Source: Mesohalobacter salilacus (GTDB taxonomy: Bacteria; Bacteroidota; Bacteroidia; Flavobacteriales; Flavobacteriaceae). Taken from it: a DNA stretch of 52,585 nt. Position 1 is the stretch's first letter, and every line of letters starts with the position of its first letter. The notes under the pieces were generated by a model. The model had not been told where the DNA came from. It saw only the letters and a program-made list of their open reading frames with translations, and ran no database searches. The translations under genes were made by a program, and so were the position numbers. The stretch is taken from contig RRZV01000074.1 of assembly GCA_003931895.1 (NCBI GenBank), positions 1 to 52,585 on the forward strand. The letters are read 5' to 3'. This document shows, piece by piece, positions 51,410 to 52,585 of this stretch.

Positions 51410-51665
51410 TCCTAACCTACAGACTGAGACTGCTTCACCCTCCAAAGGTCGGGTTCGCAGTGACGTATGTTTAACGTCATTACGAGGACGATAGGACGAA
51501 GCCTGCCTCGCCGGCAGGCAGGCCATCTGTTGAATTAAAGCAGTAATAAGTTATTTTAACCGCTAAGAACTTAAATATATAAAGACTGCCACGTCCTCCT
51601 AACGTCGGACTCGCAGTGACGTCCTTTTTTAACCGTCATGGCGAGGGAAGCGCAGTGACGTGTGT
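51410..51665. repeat. Cluster of imperfect palindromic interspersed repeats
   Basis: CGCAGTGACGT occurs at 51456-51466, 51612-51622 and 51651-51661, each near GTCATnnCGAGG-type partners, so the units form imperfect inverted repeats (GAGACTGCTTC ... GACGAAGC). A nested palindrome GCCTGCC-TCGCC-GGCAGGC is at about 51503-51525. These match the GTCATTGCGAGG-type intergenic repeats common in Bacteroidota. The 509-bp gap 51325-51833 holds a terminator, these repeats, a promoter and no gene. Confidence 0.75.
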
Positions 51666-51782
51666 TTACACTTTGTGATTATCAAAACATTGCTAAATTA
51701 TGCTTACATTGAAAATAATAAAAATCACTTTTTATCAGTATTTTTGATGACCAATATCATTTATCTATTAACCGCACGTAAG

Positions 51783-51790
51783 TATCTTTG
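51783..51790 (+). promoter_or_regulatory. -7 promoter element of the thioredoxin-family gene
   Basis: TATCTTTG, a perfect TAnnTTTG match, lies 43 bp before the ATG at 51834. No clear -33 element is present. Confidence 0.5.
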
Positions 51791-51833
51791 AACACATACG
51801 GACATAAGCCTAAACTTTAAAATATATTTTATA

Positions 51834-52448
51834 ATGAATACCGTCATAGATCTGAATACTACAATTCAAAACGCTTTAAAGAACAGCCTGTCTTACGAAG
51901 GCTTTAAATCCTTAGTCAACGACTTAATCGACAAAGGACAATCCACCGGGCATACCCAAAACGAAGATATGCTACATTATTCTAAATTATCTGTCAGACG
52001 CATCAAGCGTTGGGACAAAACCTTTAAACTTTCTGAAACAGATAAAAACTTTTTTGAAAATATATCAAACCCCATCACATTTTTGGTTTTAGCTGAAGGC
52101 TGGTGTGGTGATGCGGCTCATGCTTTACCTATTATTAATGCTATAACCGAAGCTTCACCAAACCTAGAGCTTAAAGTGGTGCTGAGAGACGACAACGACG
52201 AGCTGATGCAAGAATTTTTAACCAACGGCGGCAAAGCTATCCCTAAATTGATTGCTTTAGACAATGATAATAATGTCTTATTTACATGGGGACCAAGACC
52301 TACTGAAGCTACTCAAATGGTTAAAGCTTATAAAGAAAAACACGGTCAACTCACACCCGAGTTTAAAGAAGACTTGCAAAAATGGTACAACAACGACAAA
52401 GGTCAAGGGACTGTAAAAGATATCAGAGCCGAATTAGAGACTATCTAA
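51834..52448 (+). CDS. Thioredoxin family protein (single-Cys WCGDA type)
   Basis: A 204-residue cytoplasmic protein, no signal peptide. A thioredoxin-like fold is visible ('ITFLVLAEGWCGDAAHALPIINAI', then 'NGGKAIPKLIALDNDNNVLFTWGPRP' with the cis-Pro). The active site keeps only the first Cys (WCGDA, as in Thioredoxin_9-like proteins), so it is probably not a classical disulfide oxidoreductase. The role in the cell is unknown. After it (52449-52585) no further feature is visible to the window end. Confidence 0.85.
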   Translation: MNTVIDLNTTIQNALKNSLSYEGFKSLVNDLIDKGQSTGHTQNEDMLHYSKLSVRRIKRWDKTFKLSETDKNFFENISNPITFLVLAEGWCGDAAHALPIINAITEASPNLELKVVLRDDNDELMQEFLTNGGKAIPKLIALDNDNNVLFTWGPRPTEATQMVKAYKEKHGQLTPEFKEDLQKWYNNDKGQGTVKDIRAELETI

Positions 52449-52585
52449 TTTAATCTGATGTGAGTTCGACAAACAAAATATCAATGTTTCTTTAACCTAA
52501 GAGATATAAAATAACAATTATATTTTCATTATAAAGCCTAATTTCGATACAATTTTTCTTCGTTTTACTTCGAAAAATCACTCAA

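Overview
The window looks like a chromosomal segment of a marine-type member of the Flavobacteriaceae (Bacteroidota). Evidence: AT-rich DNA, several type IX secretion (T9SS) type B sorting domains, PorP/SprF, Bacteroidota-type promoters (TTTG ... TAnnTTTG) instead of sigma70 boxes, few Shine-Dalgarno sites, and the order acpP-fabF-rnc-IPExxxVDY-pyk. The genus cannot be fixed by reading alone. No rRNA, tRNA, CRISPR array, prophage or replication origin was seen.

Layout. (1) 1-8.8 kb: cell-surface/T9SS cluster with two giant Ig-like adhesins carrying type B sorting domains (one cut by the window edge), PorP/SprF and a TPR-PD40-OmpA protein, closed by a terminator. (2) 8.8-26.3 kb: peptidase and peptide-uptake block (M28 peptidase, DPP IV-type S9 peptidase, two POT transporters), interrupted by a small-protein/nucleotidyltransferase pair, then a thioredoxin, ComEC, an NlpC/P60 lipoprotein and a third T9SS protein. 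(3) 26.4-33.1 kb: ndk, a crotonase, a PaaY-like hexapeptide protein and a 2-oxoacid dehydrogenase (E2, then fused E1 alpha/beta). This stretch is full of repeats: two small cassette genes (four-helix-bundle and GxxExxY) lie between inverted repeats, and both E2 and E1 carry in-frame, GC-rich palindromic insertions. (4) 33.1-41.5 kb: housekeeping genes rnhA, purN, acpP, fabF, rnc, pyk, an ATP-grasp/retropepsin-like/deacylase cluster with rimK, and 5-FTHF cyclo-ligase. (5) 41.5-42.7 kb: a REP-associated tyrosine transposase (RAYT) between two REP-like palindromes, then yjdM. (6) 43.0-50.7 kb: a defence-type island. Behind a fragment of a PLD-like helicase protein sits a tightly overlapping operon for a divergent SMC complex of the Wadjet/Mks type in the order SMC, Toprim (JetD-like), kleisin (JetA/MksF-like), KITE (JetB/MksE-like), followed closely by an HNH endonuclease, a methyltransferase-HIT fusion and a small protein. 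(7) 50.7-52.6 kb: repeat-rich spacers, a MORN/YwqK-like exported protein and a thioredoxin-fold protein.

The most notable items are the permuted, compact Wadjet/Mks-like operon with an appended HNH nuclease and MTase-HIT protein; the RAYT-REP unit with a detached REP arm 8-9 kb away beyond the island; in-frame repeat insertions in both genes of one enzyme complex; and a strong intrinsic-terminator hairpin inside the first codons of rnc. Function calls rest on motif reading and family knowledge; no database search was possible.
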